A DNA stretch of 64,000 nucleotides, taken from Tricholoma matsutake (taxonomy: Eukaryota; Basidiomycota; Agaricomycetes; Agaricales; Tricholomataceae). Both the position numbers and the translations under genes were made by a program. The stretch lies in assembly GCA_026075535.2 (NCBI GenBank), contig AP026550.1:5270001-5334000 (forward strand), written 5' to 3'. This document shows, piece after piece, positions 20,434 to 33,500 of this stretch (its first letter is position 1; each line of letters begins with the position of its first letter). Under the pieces are notes generated by a model. The model saw nothing but the letters and a program-made list of their open reading frames with translations. It was not told the origin of the DNA and made no database searches.

Positions 20434-23400
20434 TTGAGCACTTATACCAGCCGCCACCACAAAATCATGTCTTCAACCCTTGAAAAACTCATACAAACTT
20501 TTGATGGCTCAAATTACATTCAATGGGCCAACTCCATGAAGGGATGGCTCAGGTCTCAGGGCCTCTGGCAGATAACTAGTGGGGCGGAAATCAGACTGCC
20601 TCCGGCGCCTCCTTTGACGGCGATGAATGCTACTCTCATAGCAGATGCTACTGCCAAGCTCCAGACCTGGAGCAACAAAAATGACCAGGCTATTGGTAGC
20701 CTAGTGCTCTGCCTGGCCCCCTCCATTTGGCAGCATGCCAACACCAAGGACACTGCTGAGGAGGTGTGGGACCTCATTCGCACCGATTATGGTGTCGATG
20801 GCCCCTCCCAAGTCTTTGCAGACCTTAGGTCTGCAATAGCAATCAAAATTCTGGCTGCAAATCCCATGCCAGAGATTGCTAAGATGGCTGACAAGTTCGA
20901 GCGCCTCACGGCTGCCAACGTTGCCATCCCCGAACTAGTTCAGGCAATGATCCTACTTGCTGCGATGCCACACGAGTATGATTCTTTGTCTGCCACGGTC
21001 CTTAACACGACCGCTACTAGTGCCTTGACATTTAAACATGTCAAGGACTCCATTGTCGCTGAAGCCTCAAGGCACATGGCAGTAGGAAAGCCTGCTGGCC
21101 AGCCTCAGGCCAACAAACTTTCTGCTGTCAAATGCAAAGGGGGAAACCCCAAATGGCAGCCCAAAGAAGGGCAAAACAACAATGGAGATTTGTCCCGAAA
21201 ACGTGGACGATGCAGGGACAAAAAGACTAAGGAGGAAAAGCCTAAAGAGAAACATACCCACCTTGCCTCCAGCACCTTTACCACCATAAATGGTAATGGC
21301 ACCATCATACCACCGATGCCACTCATTCAGCACATCGAAAAATGCGACCACACTCCCACAAGGGATCCTCGCCGCCGACCGCCTCCACAGGCATATATGG
21401 GCACGGCCTCTACCTCTCGTTTGGTTTACACCGAATATCAGCAAGCTCGAGACACCCTTGAGCAAATGCATCTTCCATGCAGCACAAAAAATCTGCGACT
21501 GCTGGAAGAGCACCTAACAGTGCGAGAAGGTAAGAGGAGGAGGATCAAACCAGAACCGAGAATTGAGGAGGTAGAAGACAACATCATCTCCCTCAGATCT
21601 GAACCTCCAGTATCTGATGAGGAAGTATGGAAAGCCATCAATGAGATGCTCATCGATGAACCCTTTGAAACAGGAGCGTATGATGACAGGTCAGTCCTTT
21701 TCCCTGCCACAAGCACAAAGATTAATATTCCTATGAATACAGCAAACTTTTCATGTGAAATTTTACCGCTATTAAATGTATCATGGAATTATTTAGATCT
21801 TAATATATGTGTTATGTGTGCAAATGGAAATTGTAAGAAAGGTGCAGACTGGATCATGGATTCAGGCGCATCAAAACACTTCACTGGTGAAATGAAAGAT
21901 TTCACTTCCTATGAGCCTTTACTGAGAAAGGACTCTACCTTGGTCCAAACAGCCACAGGTACTACTCATATAGTACAAAAGGAGCAGTCTTCATTAGACA
22001 TCAGGTAGTATGTCACGGGAAGTCAGAGATGCATGAAACGCAATTATACTCCATCTACTACATACCCGACATTAATACTCAATTAATGTCAATGGGCATC
22101 TTCTTACAAGATGGAAGTAATGTGCGTGGTTCCTCTGCACACATTTCATTCATCGAGAAAGGAAACCCAATTATGCATTGTGTCCCTCTTAGGAGAAGTG
22201 ACACGATTTATTGGGCTCGGACTCATATAATGAGCACCAAGAAGGTCAATGTCGCGACCATATACGTCGCTGACTACTTGACTTGGCATAGGCGACTTGG
22301 ACACCCATCCAAGGAAGCGCTAGGGAAAATGCCTAATAGCACCATCAAATTCCTGAGGAATTTAATTATTCCTAAAGACAAAATTATATGTCCAGGGTGT
22401 GCTGAAGGGAAAATGACATCAAAATCTTTTTCTGAATCAAATTCACGTGCAGAGAAACCCTTTGAATTAATACATTCCAATCTAAAGGAACTCCCAGTAC
22501 TATCGTACTACAAACATAAATGCTTTATTGTATTTCTGGATGACAAGACGTCACATATCTGGGTCCAGTGCCTTAGAAAGAAATCTGACGCTGCTGCAGC
22601 GATTAGACAATTTCAGGCAATGGCTTTGACCCAGTATGGCGCTACAATCAAGCGCTGGCATGTTGATCCAGGGGGGGAGTTCAAAGATCGTGAGCTACAA
22701 AATATGCTCAAGGATTTTGGCATCAAAATAGAGATGTCTGCACCCCACGTTCACCAACAGAATGGGCATGCAGAGTGTGCCATAAGGACAATAATGGAAA
22801 AGTCACAAACCCTGTGATTTACTGCTTGTCTACCACAATCATGGTGGGAATTTTGCATTGAACATGCAACACACCTATACAACCAAACCCCAATAAGGCG
22901 CCTGAAATGGCTGACACATTTTGAGGACCTGACAAAGGTCCACCCAGATCTAAACAATCTGAAGGTCTTTGGTTGCGGTGCTTACGTCTATCTACCCAAG
23001 GAAAAACATCCAACCACATTATCTCCTCGATCGGAGTTAATGATGTACCTTGGATTAGAAGATGGCATTAAAGCATACCATTTCATGCGACTTAGTGGCG
23101 CAATATTCATTGGTGCTACAGCACTATTTGATGAAATGATGTTCCCATGCTGTCCCGGAGCTAAAACTCCTGCCAAGACAGACCTTGGTGATTTTCCACA
23201 TCCAGAACCAGAAGATGATGACCACTCATCTGGAATGGATGGCGATGATTCTATACCACCACAAAATCCGCCCCTTCCTCCATCATTGGAAGATGATGAT
23301 GATGATGTACCAAGTGAGCAAAAGGCGCATAATGATGCAACTGACACTCCTCCTCCACCGCCTCCAGTAACCACTGAGGACTTTTGTCCAAGACGTGAAG

Positions 23401-25317
23401 ATCAACAGGAATGGCAGCAATTGCCCCATTGATCAGGCAGGCAGAGGAACATCCCAAACCGTCCTGGCAATACCTATGGAGAGAAGCAACTCCCCTCTGA
23501 CATAGAGAGAGACATTGCATGTGATCGATATTGGAAGAGATCTGTGGGTCAAGATTTGGATCATAACCAAACACGACCACAATCTCAACAACAAGAACTG
23601 GTTGCTGGACCGAGTTCGGCACCCCATGAGAGTGTGCCCAATTCCAATAATCAAGAACATGATCACCCAATGGGGGAACCGGACAAAGCAGGTTATATTC
23701 AAAAGATAACCAAGGAAGGTGGAGATAAGCTTATTTGCTGGCTGTTGTCAAAAGCAGTCACACCATCAAGCAAAATAAGCCAAGTTCCAAACCAATTTCG
23801 CGATATTGCGCACCTACCACAGCAGCAGCAACTTGAGTGGAAACAGGCTTGTCGTGAAGAATTAGAGGCTCTTTGCAAGTGACAAGTCTATGACATTGTT
23901 GATCTTCCACATGATCGAAAAATGATCAAAAACAGATGGGTTTTCTCCATGAAATCGGACGGAAGAAAACGAGCCAGACTCATGGCCAAAGGCTTTTCAC
24001 AAGTCGAAGGTGTTGACTTTGATGAGATTTTCTCACCAGTAGTCCGCTATGAGACTGTATGCCTCATGTTTGCACTTGCATCTCTAGAAGGCATGTATAT
24101 GACCAGTCTAGATGTAAAAACCGCATTTTTGTATGGCAAACTGGATGAGGAGATCTATATGGATCAACCCGAGGGTTTCAGACTCGAGGGAAAAGAGCGC
24201 AAAGTAATGCGCTTACACCGAGCATTGTATGGCCTTAAACAGGCCTCACTAGCATGGTGGAAAGAGCTAGAGGCATTTATGTGCACCATTGGGTTTGTGC
24301 GTGCCAGCTCCGATGCCGGCATTTTCATACACAAGGATCCTAAGACAGGCAGCATTGTTATTGCGCTGGTCTATGTTGATGATGGCTTGTTCATGGGGAA
24401 GAACAAGAAACTTGTGGATGAAAAGAAGAATGCTTGTCTGAAGCATTGGGAGTGCCGTAGTACTGAAAAAGTCATGGAATTCTTAGGCATGCGCGTCACC
24501 CAGACTGCAAGCAAAGTCAAACTCGATCAAACTGAATATCTCGCCAAAGTGCTCGAGAGGTTCGAGATGACAAATGCCAAAGCTGCCCCCACTCTGCTCC
24601 CAACTGGTTACAAACCGTCGGAAAACACAGTGATGCCAAATGCAGCGCTTAGATCAAAATATCAGTCTGTGATCGGATCTTTATTGTATCTGATGCTCAG
24701 AATGCAACCTGATATCGCTTATGCGGTAATCAGGATGTCGCAATCCTAGCCAAGAACATCTAGACAAAGTGATGTACATCATGCACTATCTGGTGGGAAC
24801 CCAGAAATATAACATAGTCTACGATGGAGAGAAATCCGAAGGGCTACAGGCCTTCACAGACTCTGATTGGGCAGCTGACACTGTCAAGCGCCAATCTACA
24901 ATGGGTTACTTTGCTACTCTAGTGAGTGGCATTGTGTGCTGGCAGTCCCGTTTACAAAAAACTGTAGCACTGTCATCCACAGAAGCCAAATATATGGCTC
25001 TCTCCGACACTTGTCGACAGATAGTGTGGATAGAGTCCTTATTCCAGGAACTTGGATATATACTGAAGCGCGTACCAATCTGCACTGATAATCAGGGATC
25101 CATCTTTATCAGATCAAATCCAGTTCAGGAAAGAAGGACCAAACATATAGACATTCACTACCACTATACCCACGAATGCATAGAAAATGACAAAGTCACA
25201 GTCGTTTTCATTCCTGGAAGTGATAATCCAGCTGACATGTTCACAAAGAACCTTGGCGCCATCCTATTCAGGAAATTTAGAGACTCTCTCGGAATTACTT
25301 TCAAGATTCAAACTTAG
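20434..25317 (+). pseudogene. copia gag-pol, broken
   Basis: Gag and the start of protease are open from 20434 to 22008 (IMDSGASKHFTG at about 21856). A frameshift lies near 21975. Integrase follows, with zinc motif HRRLGH...CPGC and core HVDPGGEF and NGHAEC. The first catalytic Asp of the core is Asn here (IHSNLKEL where the family has HSDL). In-frame TGA stops lie at 22815-22817, 23430-23432 and 23880-23882. Reverse transcriptase is open from 23922 to 24749 with YVDDG at about 24372. An 11-bp deletion near 24748 shifts the frame relative to the relic at 5168-5185. RNase H (FTDSDWAA, SSTEAKY, TDNQGS) is open to 25317. No CCHC knuckle is visible in Gag. Confidence 0.92.
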
Positions 25318-25349
25318 CTGCTTAGAGTGCTGTACAGTTTGAGGGGGGG

Positions 25350-25623
25350 TGTTGAAATTAAACCCTGAGATACATGCTGCATACATGAGGCAATACATGC
25401 AGCATACACATGTTACTGCGCTTACTGTGCATACATGTGGTAAACACATTCCCAAGTCATGTGACATCCTTATTATTATGTATATAAGGAGAACCTGTAC
25501 CATAGTAGGAATACAGTGTTCTTACCTCTGCTAACCCTAGCTGTAAGTCTAACTAAACCCCAGGTAGGTTGTAAGGAACATGTTGTCTCTTCTGTTGTGC
25601 AGCATATATAGTCTGCTCCAACA
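25350..25623 (+). repeat. copia LTR, 3' copy
   Basis: 274 bp, TG...CA, preceded by the G-rich polypurine tract at 25341-25349. Confidence 0.9.
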
Positions 25624-26523
25624 GGTCTATCGAGGCTTACTTATTAGTTTGTCCTTAGCTACTTATAAGTGTAGCATAGATATCAAAATAGTAACATAGT
25701 AACAAGGGCATTTCTGCTGAAGTTTCACTGTGAACTGGCTGCAATTGAAATGCTGTGGGGTTTTGGAAAGCCTTTAATAGTCGACTGGGGTCTCCTCGTT
25801 CTCTTATTCGGATATCATGTAAGTGTGACAGGCTTCAGACAAGTTGCAGATGGCAAATTTGCAACACAAAGGAGCTGGTGCCGAAAGCCCTCCGACACTT
25901 TTTGCGCAAATCATGGCATTATATGGATGCGTATTGCAAGGGCCTAAATGCCAAGGAAGCGGTTGTAGTCAAAAGTTCAAGCTGCATTGCAGGGTGGGTA
26001 CTCTGGCTGAAATTCGAGAGTTTAAACACCTTCAGGAATTTGCCATTGATGGCAAACAAGAGTAGAACGAACATCACGTGTTGTGTATGAATACTTAGCA
26101 TTCAGTGTGTGTATGGGCCATAATTTCCTTATAGACGTTAAGTACTAAGTTAACGAAACTGTAGCCGGGTAATTATTGATGTCCCCGAAACGTGCACATA
26201 AGCCAAGAGAACGTAACGAGAGGCAAAGATGTCACACCGGGAAGAGTAGATTAGTGTAGAGACTCGATTGTAGAGGCGAGCACAAGGACTCTTTCACTGT
26301 AATGAATATTGCGGGGTTTGTTGGATAGGTGGATATCGATAGAAGGAGAGTTGGAAGAGCCGTTAGCAGTTTGCACCAAAATGGAAGGACCCTGAGAGGG
26401 AGATTATTTTTCATCAGTTCGCCCAAACTTGCAACTGAACGTTCTCTGTGGCAACTGGCCGCACCTCCTTGTTCAAAGTAAATCTGGATTTCATTCCTTC
26501 TCCATGTTCTATATCATATACAG
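25624..26523. other. Intergenic, no gene seen
   Basis: Border between the transposon island and the gene-dense half. No frame here shows a domain. It should contain the promoter of the gene starting at 26524. Confidence 0.4.
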
Positions 26524-29385
26524 ATGGCAAAGAATCGTTATTGTGAGTCTTTTCTTCCATGCACAACGCCTCCGAACTCGTCACACGCGCCCATTCGACA
26601 GGGTTGTGCTCTTCTCATTCTCATTATCCTACCTGCGCTTTGTCTATATGCCTTCTGCTTTTATTTCATTCTTCATACTAACATGCTTTATCATCCTAAT
26701 CCAGTTCCTGCAAAACAGACTCCCTCTCCTGCTCCCGCTCATACCATAGACGCCGTCGTAAGTCCATTCTCCCAAGAAGACGACGAGGACAACGATATAT
26801 GCCCCGTTTGCGATGGAGAATGTACTTGCGACATAAAGCCGAGAGCTCTATCTGCTACACCTCCTACCATCGGTGCATTCCATGGTCCATCGGCTTCGAG
26901 ATCAAACCATTCTTCATCATCCAGCCCACCGCCGCCCAAGCAAGCTCGCCCCTCGTTAAAAATAAAACTTACTGTTCCTCAAAGTTTACTTGGCAAACGA
27001 CGAGCACCCCCATCCAGTTCCAACAAATCAAAGAGTCCCGCAGAGACGATATTCGCTTCAGAGTTCGACGGAGATTATCTTTTCTCACCAGAAAACCCTC
27101 TTGCAGCTCATCAACCCCCCAACACGCAATCTCTTCCTGTAATACAACCGAAGCGCAGAGGTCGTCCACCCAAGGCTGTAGTTGCCGCTCGCGCCCTGGC
27201 CGCAAGGTTAGCAGCTGGTCCACACGAGGCGAGCACGTTGCCATCACCCGTATCCAAAAAACATGACAAACGGTCCAATGCTCGGCATCTTCCCACGGAA
27301 AAAAAATCTACCGCCAAACGAAGGCGTGTCGCCTCCCGCCAATCGTCCGACAAGAGCGATGTTGATCACCGCTACGACGACGACGACGACGACGACGATG
27401 ACGCACAGTCGGGTCGCTTCCCAACCTTCATCTCGGCGTCTGCCCTGTCATCGCGCGCATCGTCCTCTTCTGAATCTGATAGTTCTTCTCTTTGCGGTTT
27501 CGACAGTGATTCCTCCATGGAGGCAGAAGAGGAAGAATTCATTCTTTCCGAGATGCACAATCGCGCCCGTGTTCGCCGTGAGCTTCTCGATGAAGAAGTC
27601 CCAAAGAAAAATTACAATACATGGATCATTCGGCCTCGACAGAACAGTGTTGGTCCTGACGACGGTGCGATGGACCTTAATAGCGATGTCACCGACGAAG
27701 AGGAGGAGGAGGAGGAGGAGGAGGAATGCGAAGATGATGCAGAAGACACAGATGGTATGGCTCCAGGTGGTTACATAGGAATGGCTACTGGCTGGTCTGA
27801 TGATGATGATGAGTCGAGCTTCGACGCCGATCTGTTCTTTGCAAATCTATCCGATTCGGAGAATGGGTCGTCAACAGTTGACGACGATGGAGGTGATGAC
27901 GGTGATCAATCCGATCTCGAGTCGACGTCGTTCCGCGAGGCTTCTATGTCTACTCCCCCGCCGCGCCCCCATCACGATAGCTTCGAAGTTACAGAAGGCT
28001 GGGATGGCCAAATAGTGTTCACCAACGGTCTAAGCGAAGGACAGGGCATCTTGGACATGGATTTCGAGGCGACTGCTGCTCAGTTCACTGTTGAGACCAG
28101 CGCCTCTCCAAGTCAGGAAAGTGATGCGGAAATGTCTACCAATGACATCAATGATGCTGGATATGAGGAGGACGCAGATGGTGGTGAGGGAGATACAACA
28201 GACGAAGAGCTTGTGGGAGATGACGATCTTCCCAATGAGCGCGCCATGAGGCTTTTCAGTCTCCCATCCAGTGTCTCTGCGATCAACCCCATGTCCACCA
28301 TGAGTCCAACTGTGAGCCCCGGACCTCGGGATCGCAAGCCGTTCAGTTCACGAGGCCTTGAATCCCCTAAGCCGGCGGATATCCTTTCGGGGAAGTTCTT
28401 TTGGGATTCGGACGATCACGACGAGTACGATTCTAGCACCCCGAAGAGTCGTAGTCAGTCGTCTTTCAACAGCGGCCCTCGCGCTGGACATTTTGAACCC
28501 GCCGAGGACTCCCGTCGAGCGATAATTGATGATTCGCATCATGAGATCCCGTCTCCGCATCCGAGATATCGCCGAAATAGAGAAACAGCCCGTTTCGGCA
28601 ATGTACGATTTCCTTTTCTTCCCTCTTATGGTCATTCTGACCACGTAAACTAGCTCGAGCATATTATGCAGAAACATGTTTTCGCAGCCAAGCTGGGACC
28701 TATGTCCAATCACTCATCGTTGCAACTTCTATCCAGTGCAGACCACGCTACACATGCCTCTCCTGCTGCAGAAATTGTCGACCTCAACGAGGTTTTGGAA
28801 GCGTCGTTTTTGGATACCGAGGCGCCAGATCCCCAGTCTGCCTGTACCGAAGTGGACTCGCATAAACAACAACTAAAAGGCATCAATCGCTGGGACGTGA
28901 TTTCTGTGGGCGCTTTCCGTCGGACTCGGGGTAGTGGCGCCATCACTGATGGCACGGCTGAATGGAGTTCAGATGCACCCCCGTCTGCTGCTGGTAGAGA
29001 TTACGGGAAAATGATGAAATCCAGCCCGCTCAGCACTATGCTCTGGCAAAATAAGGGCATCAAACAAAAGCGTTCTCGCAAGATGAGCGTTATCGTATCT
29101 CCTGTTATACTCCCCGTGCGTGATCGCGAGGGTGATCACACACCCACCGACTTTCCTCCGAACTATGTCCCTCCCTACAAGCAAAACAATCATCCTCATA
29201 AAAGTCGCAAGGAGTTGAGAAGAGAGCGTAAACTACAGCGCAAGAGTTGTGGCCCTGTCCCACATCACCATCAACATCCCCAGCGCCATTTCCATCAACA
29301 CCATCCGAACTCAAAAACACGCAGCACGAGCTCCACTCAACGCATGAATTCCTCCTCTTCTTCCATACCACCGTTGAACCTCTGA
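26524..29385 (+). CDS. Acidic AT-hook protein of unknown function
   Basis: Model join(26524..26542, 26705..28602, 28672..29385), 876 residues. The first intron has a TACTAAC branch site before its 3' end, and the second has CTGAC. All phases close. The protein has a short Cys cluster CPVCDGECTC near residue 35, an AT-hook-like KRRGRPPK, basic stretches (KRRRV), long runs of Asp/Glu and Ser, and a His-rich C-terminus (HHHQH, HQHH). This suggests a nuclear, chromatin-linked protein, but I recognise no family. The codon pattern and lack of stops over 1.9 kb support a real gene. The first exon is only 19 nt and its start is the least certain part. Confidence 0.75.
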
Positions 29386-29952
29386 TACGACAACAAACCT
29401 CATTTACACATATATGTAATGCATTGGCACAAAATCGCCGTTGCTCATTCCGTTGGCTTGTGCAAAAAAAGTTCTCTTAATTTGTATATGTCTGCTTTCG
29501 TCTCCAATTCCAATGATATTGACTAACGACACTTTTATGCCAAACTCGATTGATGTTTCGTTGTTTTCCAATCGTTGTATTTTGTGCCATCATCATGAAC
29601 TGCGCGGTTCCGCCCTCATTTCTCTGCCTCACACTTTGTCTGCTTTATCATTCATAGGCAGCTGTCTTATCTGACCTGGGGGCCCGAGAGGCCTTCATCA
29701 GTTTCAGCATACTAATAATGTACTACACCTCATCGTGAAATATATTCCCGCTACTTTATAGGGGTTGAACGTTGAACGTTGACTGGCCGCAAGAAAATCT
29801 GGGTGTTGCGGCATTCTTGTCGGTCAGTTGATCGTTTTTGTGTCCACTTGTCGACATCCACGAAATAATGACGCGACGTGACGAATCATGTGATACAATT
29901 TTTTTTTGGTTACGGTTCAATATACGTTCAATATTTATAATGATCAACTGTC
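29386..29952. other. Intergenic
   Basis: No gene seen. Holds the 3' end of the upstream gene and the promoter of the small gene at 29953. Confidence 0.4.
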
Positions 29953-30235
29953 ATGTACAACGGCATCGCGCCAACCAACGCCACTCAAGCAAAAGATAGA
30001 CTTTACACTCAGCTCGCGAGTAGTTTAGGAAGATTGTCAAGAGCCATGTCGCAGACGGCCGATCTCTGTGAACAACTTCAAGTTGACTTACACGCGATGA
30101 GAACGTTTGCGGGCTTAGATGCGGCAAAGTGAGCCAGATAGCTCTCCATAGTGCACGTTCCTCACTCAGCGTAGGTTCATGACGGTCGCTGCACAACTAA
30201 ATACGGAAGAAAGCGATGATCTTGCAGTGAGATAA
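29953..30235 (+). CDS. HSK3: DASH complex subunit Hsk3-like
   Basis: Model join(29953..30128, 30175..30235), 78 residues. The intron is 46 bp. The product is a small all-helical protein with heptad-like spacing (RLYTQLASSLGRLSRAMSQ, then MRTFAGLDAAKFMTVAAQ), which fits Hsk3, one of the ten DASH/Dam1 subunits that couple kinetochores to spindle microtubules in fungi. Yeast Hsk3 is 69 residues. The match rests on size, helix pattern and the conserved middle Arg-x-hydrophobic-Gly segment, so it is a probable rather than a firm call. The gene converges with the Mus7-like gene, whose stop is 286 bp away. Confidence 0.6.
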
Positions 30236-30521
30236 CAGCAGGATGTCAAGGTCCTTCTTAAAAGATTCGTTCTATGGCTCTGTGATGACACAGTAGTAGA
30301 CGATGCATCCAAATGACAACGATACCTGACTTATGCGTACCAACACAAACGATCATCAGGCGAAGTTTTGGTGCTTGCTGGCCAATACCAATATTACTTC
30401 AAAAATCCATCTTTCACTCCACCCTAACAATTCACCTACGATATACAACCGTTATGTCCCGCAGAAATCCATCACGATAAATGAAATCAATCCTGCGTGA
30501 ATAAGTAAAGGCGCAATAACA

Positions 30522-33500
30522 TCAACTGAGGGATTTCCCCCAACCAATCAGGAAATCCAGCCGAGCTTGTGATCGAATCTCCTGATACTGATTTATCACC
30601 TCCAGGACGCCTTGACACCGTTGGACGTATGTTCTCCGATCTTCAGATTCAGATTCCTATCCGCATCAAGGCCATGAATGCATACATCAAGGTGATTATG
30701 AGATGGGTTAGCTCACTGCGCATATGCTCCGCATAGTCGAAAGCATTCTAATGCAAAATCCCAAATACTTAATATTATCCTTACACAGCAGGGAATTTCC
30801 AGCCGCTTCCTCGCGAAGCCTGTGGGCTATGTTCGCAACGAAGGCTGTTCTATGCAATCAGCAACGTACTACGCACAAAAGGGGTAACACGTACTCTTTA
30901 AAATCTGTGAGCGTAGCTCAGGAAAGGTCTGGCGTTCAGCATGTGCCTGTACTAATTCGCCAGAGATGCCTTGCAGAAGAGGATGACGAAGCCCGTCGAT
31001 AGACAAAAGCAATAAAATGAATTCACTCTCAGCATCAGTCTGTCTCGAGACTAGCGCTTCAACCATGACCTCCATATATCGATCTACATGTATCTTCCAT
31101 GCAAGGTCAGCAAGGGAAATTCTCGAATGCTAATCTGAGTACCAACAGGGTAAGTCATTGGGTCTAGCTTTAGAATTCTCAACATCAAAGCCAAGTCAAT
31201 CCGACGACGGTAAAAACCGTCCGATCTCGTACCCCAAGAATCACTGATTAGCCGCAGAAATTGGTCCCAGGACTATGAGCGTGTAAGTCTCGCAATACAG
31301 CTGGCACATCGTTCAGCGCAACTTGCCTTTCCCCCATACCGAATGAGAACATCAACACAGCCTAGCCAGCAGTCAAGACAGCTTTCGATCTCTTTAACAT
31401 AGTCATCCATGGATGATACATGCGAGGGATCCAGAACCCGCTTATTGAGATATCGCCAACACAGCCAAGAGAGCTGTGTAGATTCAATCGCCTGAGATGC
31501 CCGTAAGATTAAGGTTGCCTGTATATGGCGATTATATATATACCTTCCTCAAAGCTTCCTCCTTAGGTTTATAGTCTGCCGGCGTCGGCAACTGGACATC
31601 GTCACCGAGTGCAGCGCGAAGGGCCGGATCGTCAAAATCCAAGTCCATGCCACCATAATCGTCTTGACTTTCCGGGCTTTCTTGAACTTTCATAGGAGCC
31701 AGCAGAGGTCGTGCGGGTGGTGGTAATGACATCGCTCGTGCACTGAACAAGTTCCCCGCCAATCCTAGGACCTGCTGTGCAGTCTTATCGACATTAGTCA
31801 GTGACGTATTAAGAAGAATTCGACTACAGCTTGCTGTTTTGTCGTGAGATAATATAAGGTTTAAAATAGAGAAGGTCAACTTACTCAGTAGAGCAGGCTC
31901 TGGATATTGCGAAATGTTCTTGTATGTCTCCATGATCCGACGAACGCAGCATAAAAGGCATTGAACAAAGATTACCAGACGATCTTTTCTGATACGTAGA
32001 TTGTTTTCAGCTGGAGAAATAATCTTAGGAATGGTTTTGAATTCGTCTGCAAGTGCGTCTGCCATCTCTTTTGTCCAATCCGCGACTCCATCCAATGGTA
32101 CGTCGCAGTTCTTCATGAGGATTCCGAGGTTCATCATCCCACGCATGACAGCAAGGCGTGTGCTATCGTCCGCTTCGGAAAATTTCACATACGTGCGAGC
32201 GTGCGTTATTCTCGAAAAATGATTCCTGCGGTCGAGGTAAATGCCGATCGCAACAGCACTGAACCGATTGAATAACATCGAGAGGTCTTGCACATGCGTA
32301 ACACTATTCCCAGAGAAAGGTAGAGAGCCTACCGGTATGGCTAATGATAACAATTTCTTGGTTGTCGGGGAAATGGCACGGTTCGGATCTGTCTTGTCGT
32401 TGCGAGTTGCATGGAACATAAGCTTCAGGAACAGCACAAATGCAGTATCGCCATGTCGATAACTTGAGAGAAGGTCCCAATCACCCTTGAGCATGAAATC
32501 AGGAAAATCAGCAACTTCGTGACGAAGGTTTGCGAATTTGCGACTTTTGAAGATATCCACGAGTTGGTTGAATAGAATGGAAGCACCATCAAGTCTCCAG
32601 CGCCAGCGACTCCATAGGCGGAAGCACCGAAGAGTTATCAGGCCGAGATATTTGTCGCGCTTGTCTAAACTGGGAGCCGAGAGTTCTCGGTCGATCTGAG
32701 GATCAGCAGTCAGCCGAATCGTCTTCAAAGCGGAAACCACGAACTCCCAACAAGCTGGGAGTCTCGATGTCGCTGTTGTCATTCCATGGACGGAGAACTG
32801 CGTCAATGCGCAAAGGCTGAAGATAGTCCCCCACATGGCTTCACTGCTTTCCAAGGAATGTTTCGAAAGTTTACCAGATTTCATAGATTCCATAATAGCC
32901 ACCCAAAACAAATGGATGTGAGGCTTTTCGGTGTTTCTACTATCGTAGTGATCGAGGATATGGAAAAGACGGACCCACAACTCCGCAGTGTATTGGGCGG
33001 TTGTTGATCCATCCAGTATGTTGTCTTCCCGAACAGCAGCCATAGTCTGCGGGAGGCCATATTCAAGTAGGTTGTGTACCAACCAGGAAACCGACTCCGT
33101 CACAGAATGCCCAAGTCGTGCCGACAGTTCGACCATCAACCAACATATGGATAATGTGGATGTGTCCAAGGAGGCATTGAAGTTGGAAATTTCTCGCAGT
33201 CGGGCAAGTGATTGTGAAATTTCATTTTGAACCGTATTGAGAACGAAGCTGTGATCATCGACGCTGCTAATAGCCAAAAACCATGATAAGAGTTTGCAAA
33301 GGAGATGTGTCACTCTGGTTAGGTCCTTGTCCGCCGGTTCTTGATCAAGTTCTGGAAGGTCGCAAGCGAGATGAAAAAAGTGATTTATGAGGTCCCTGAG
33401 TGAATCGCATAACTTTTCAACACTTGTCGAAGATCCCAATTCTGAGCCGCGAAAGGTAAATGCCGCTGGCATTGTAACATCTGCCGGAGAGGATATTTCT

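Larger units (their letters stand above)
19945..25623 (+). mobile_element. Ty1/copia LTR retrotransposon, nearly complete
   Basis: Two 274-bp LTRs (TG...CA) enclose one gag-pol region. A polypurine tract GAGGGGGGG at 25341-25349 abuts the 3' LTR. Gag, protease (DSGA), integrase, reverse transcriptase (YVDD) and RNase H come in the copia order. Flanks CTTGG and GGTCT do not match, so there is no simple 5-bp duplication. The 5' LTR instead follows the RNase H relic of another copia copy, as expected for an LTR shared by two tandem copies. Stops and indels (see the pol entry) show this copy is inactive. Confidence 0.92.

Noticed and set aside
31516..31543. A 25-nt intron in the Mus7-like gene ending at the first AG
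   Set aside because: Too short to splice. Using the next AG gives a 52-nt intron that also closes the frame.
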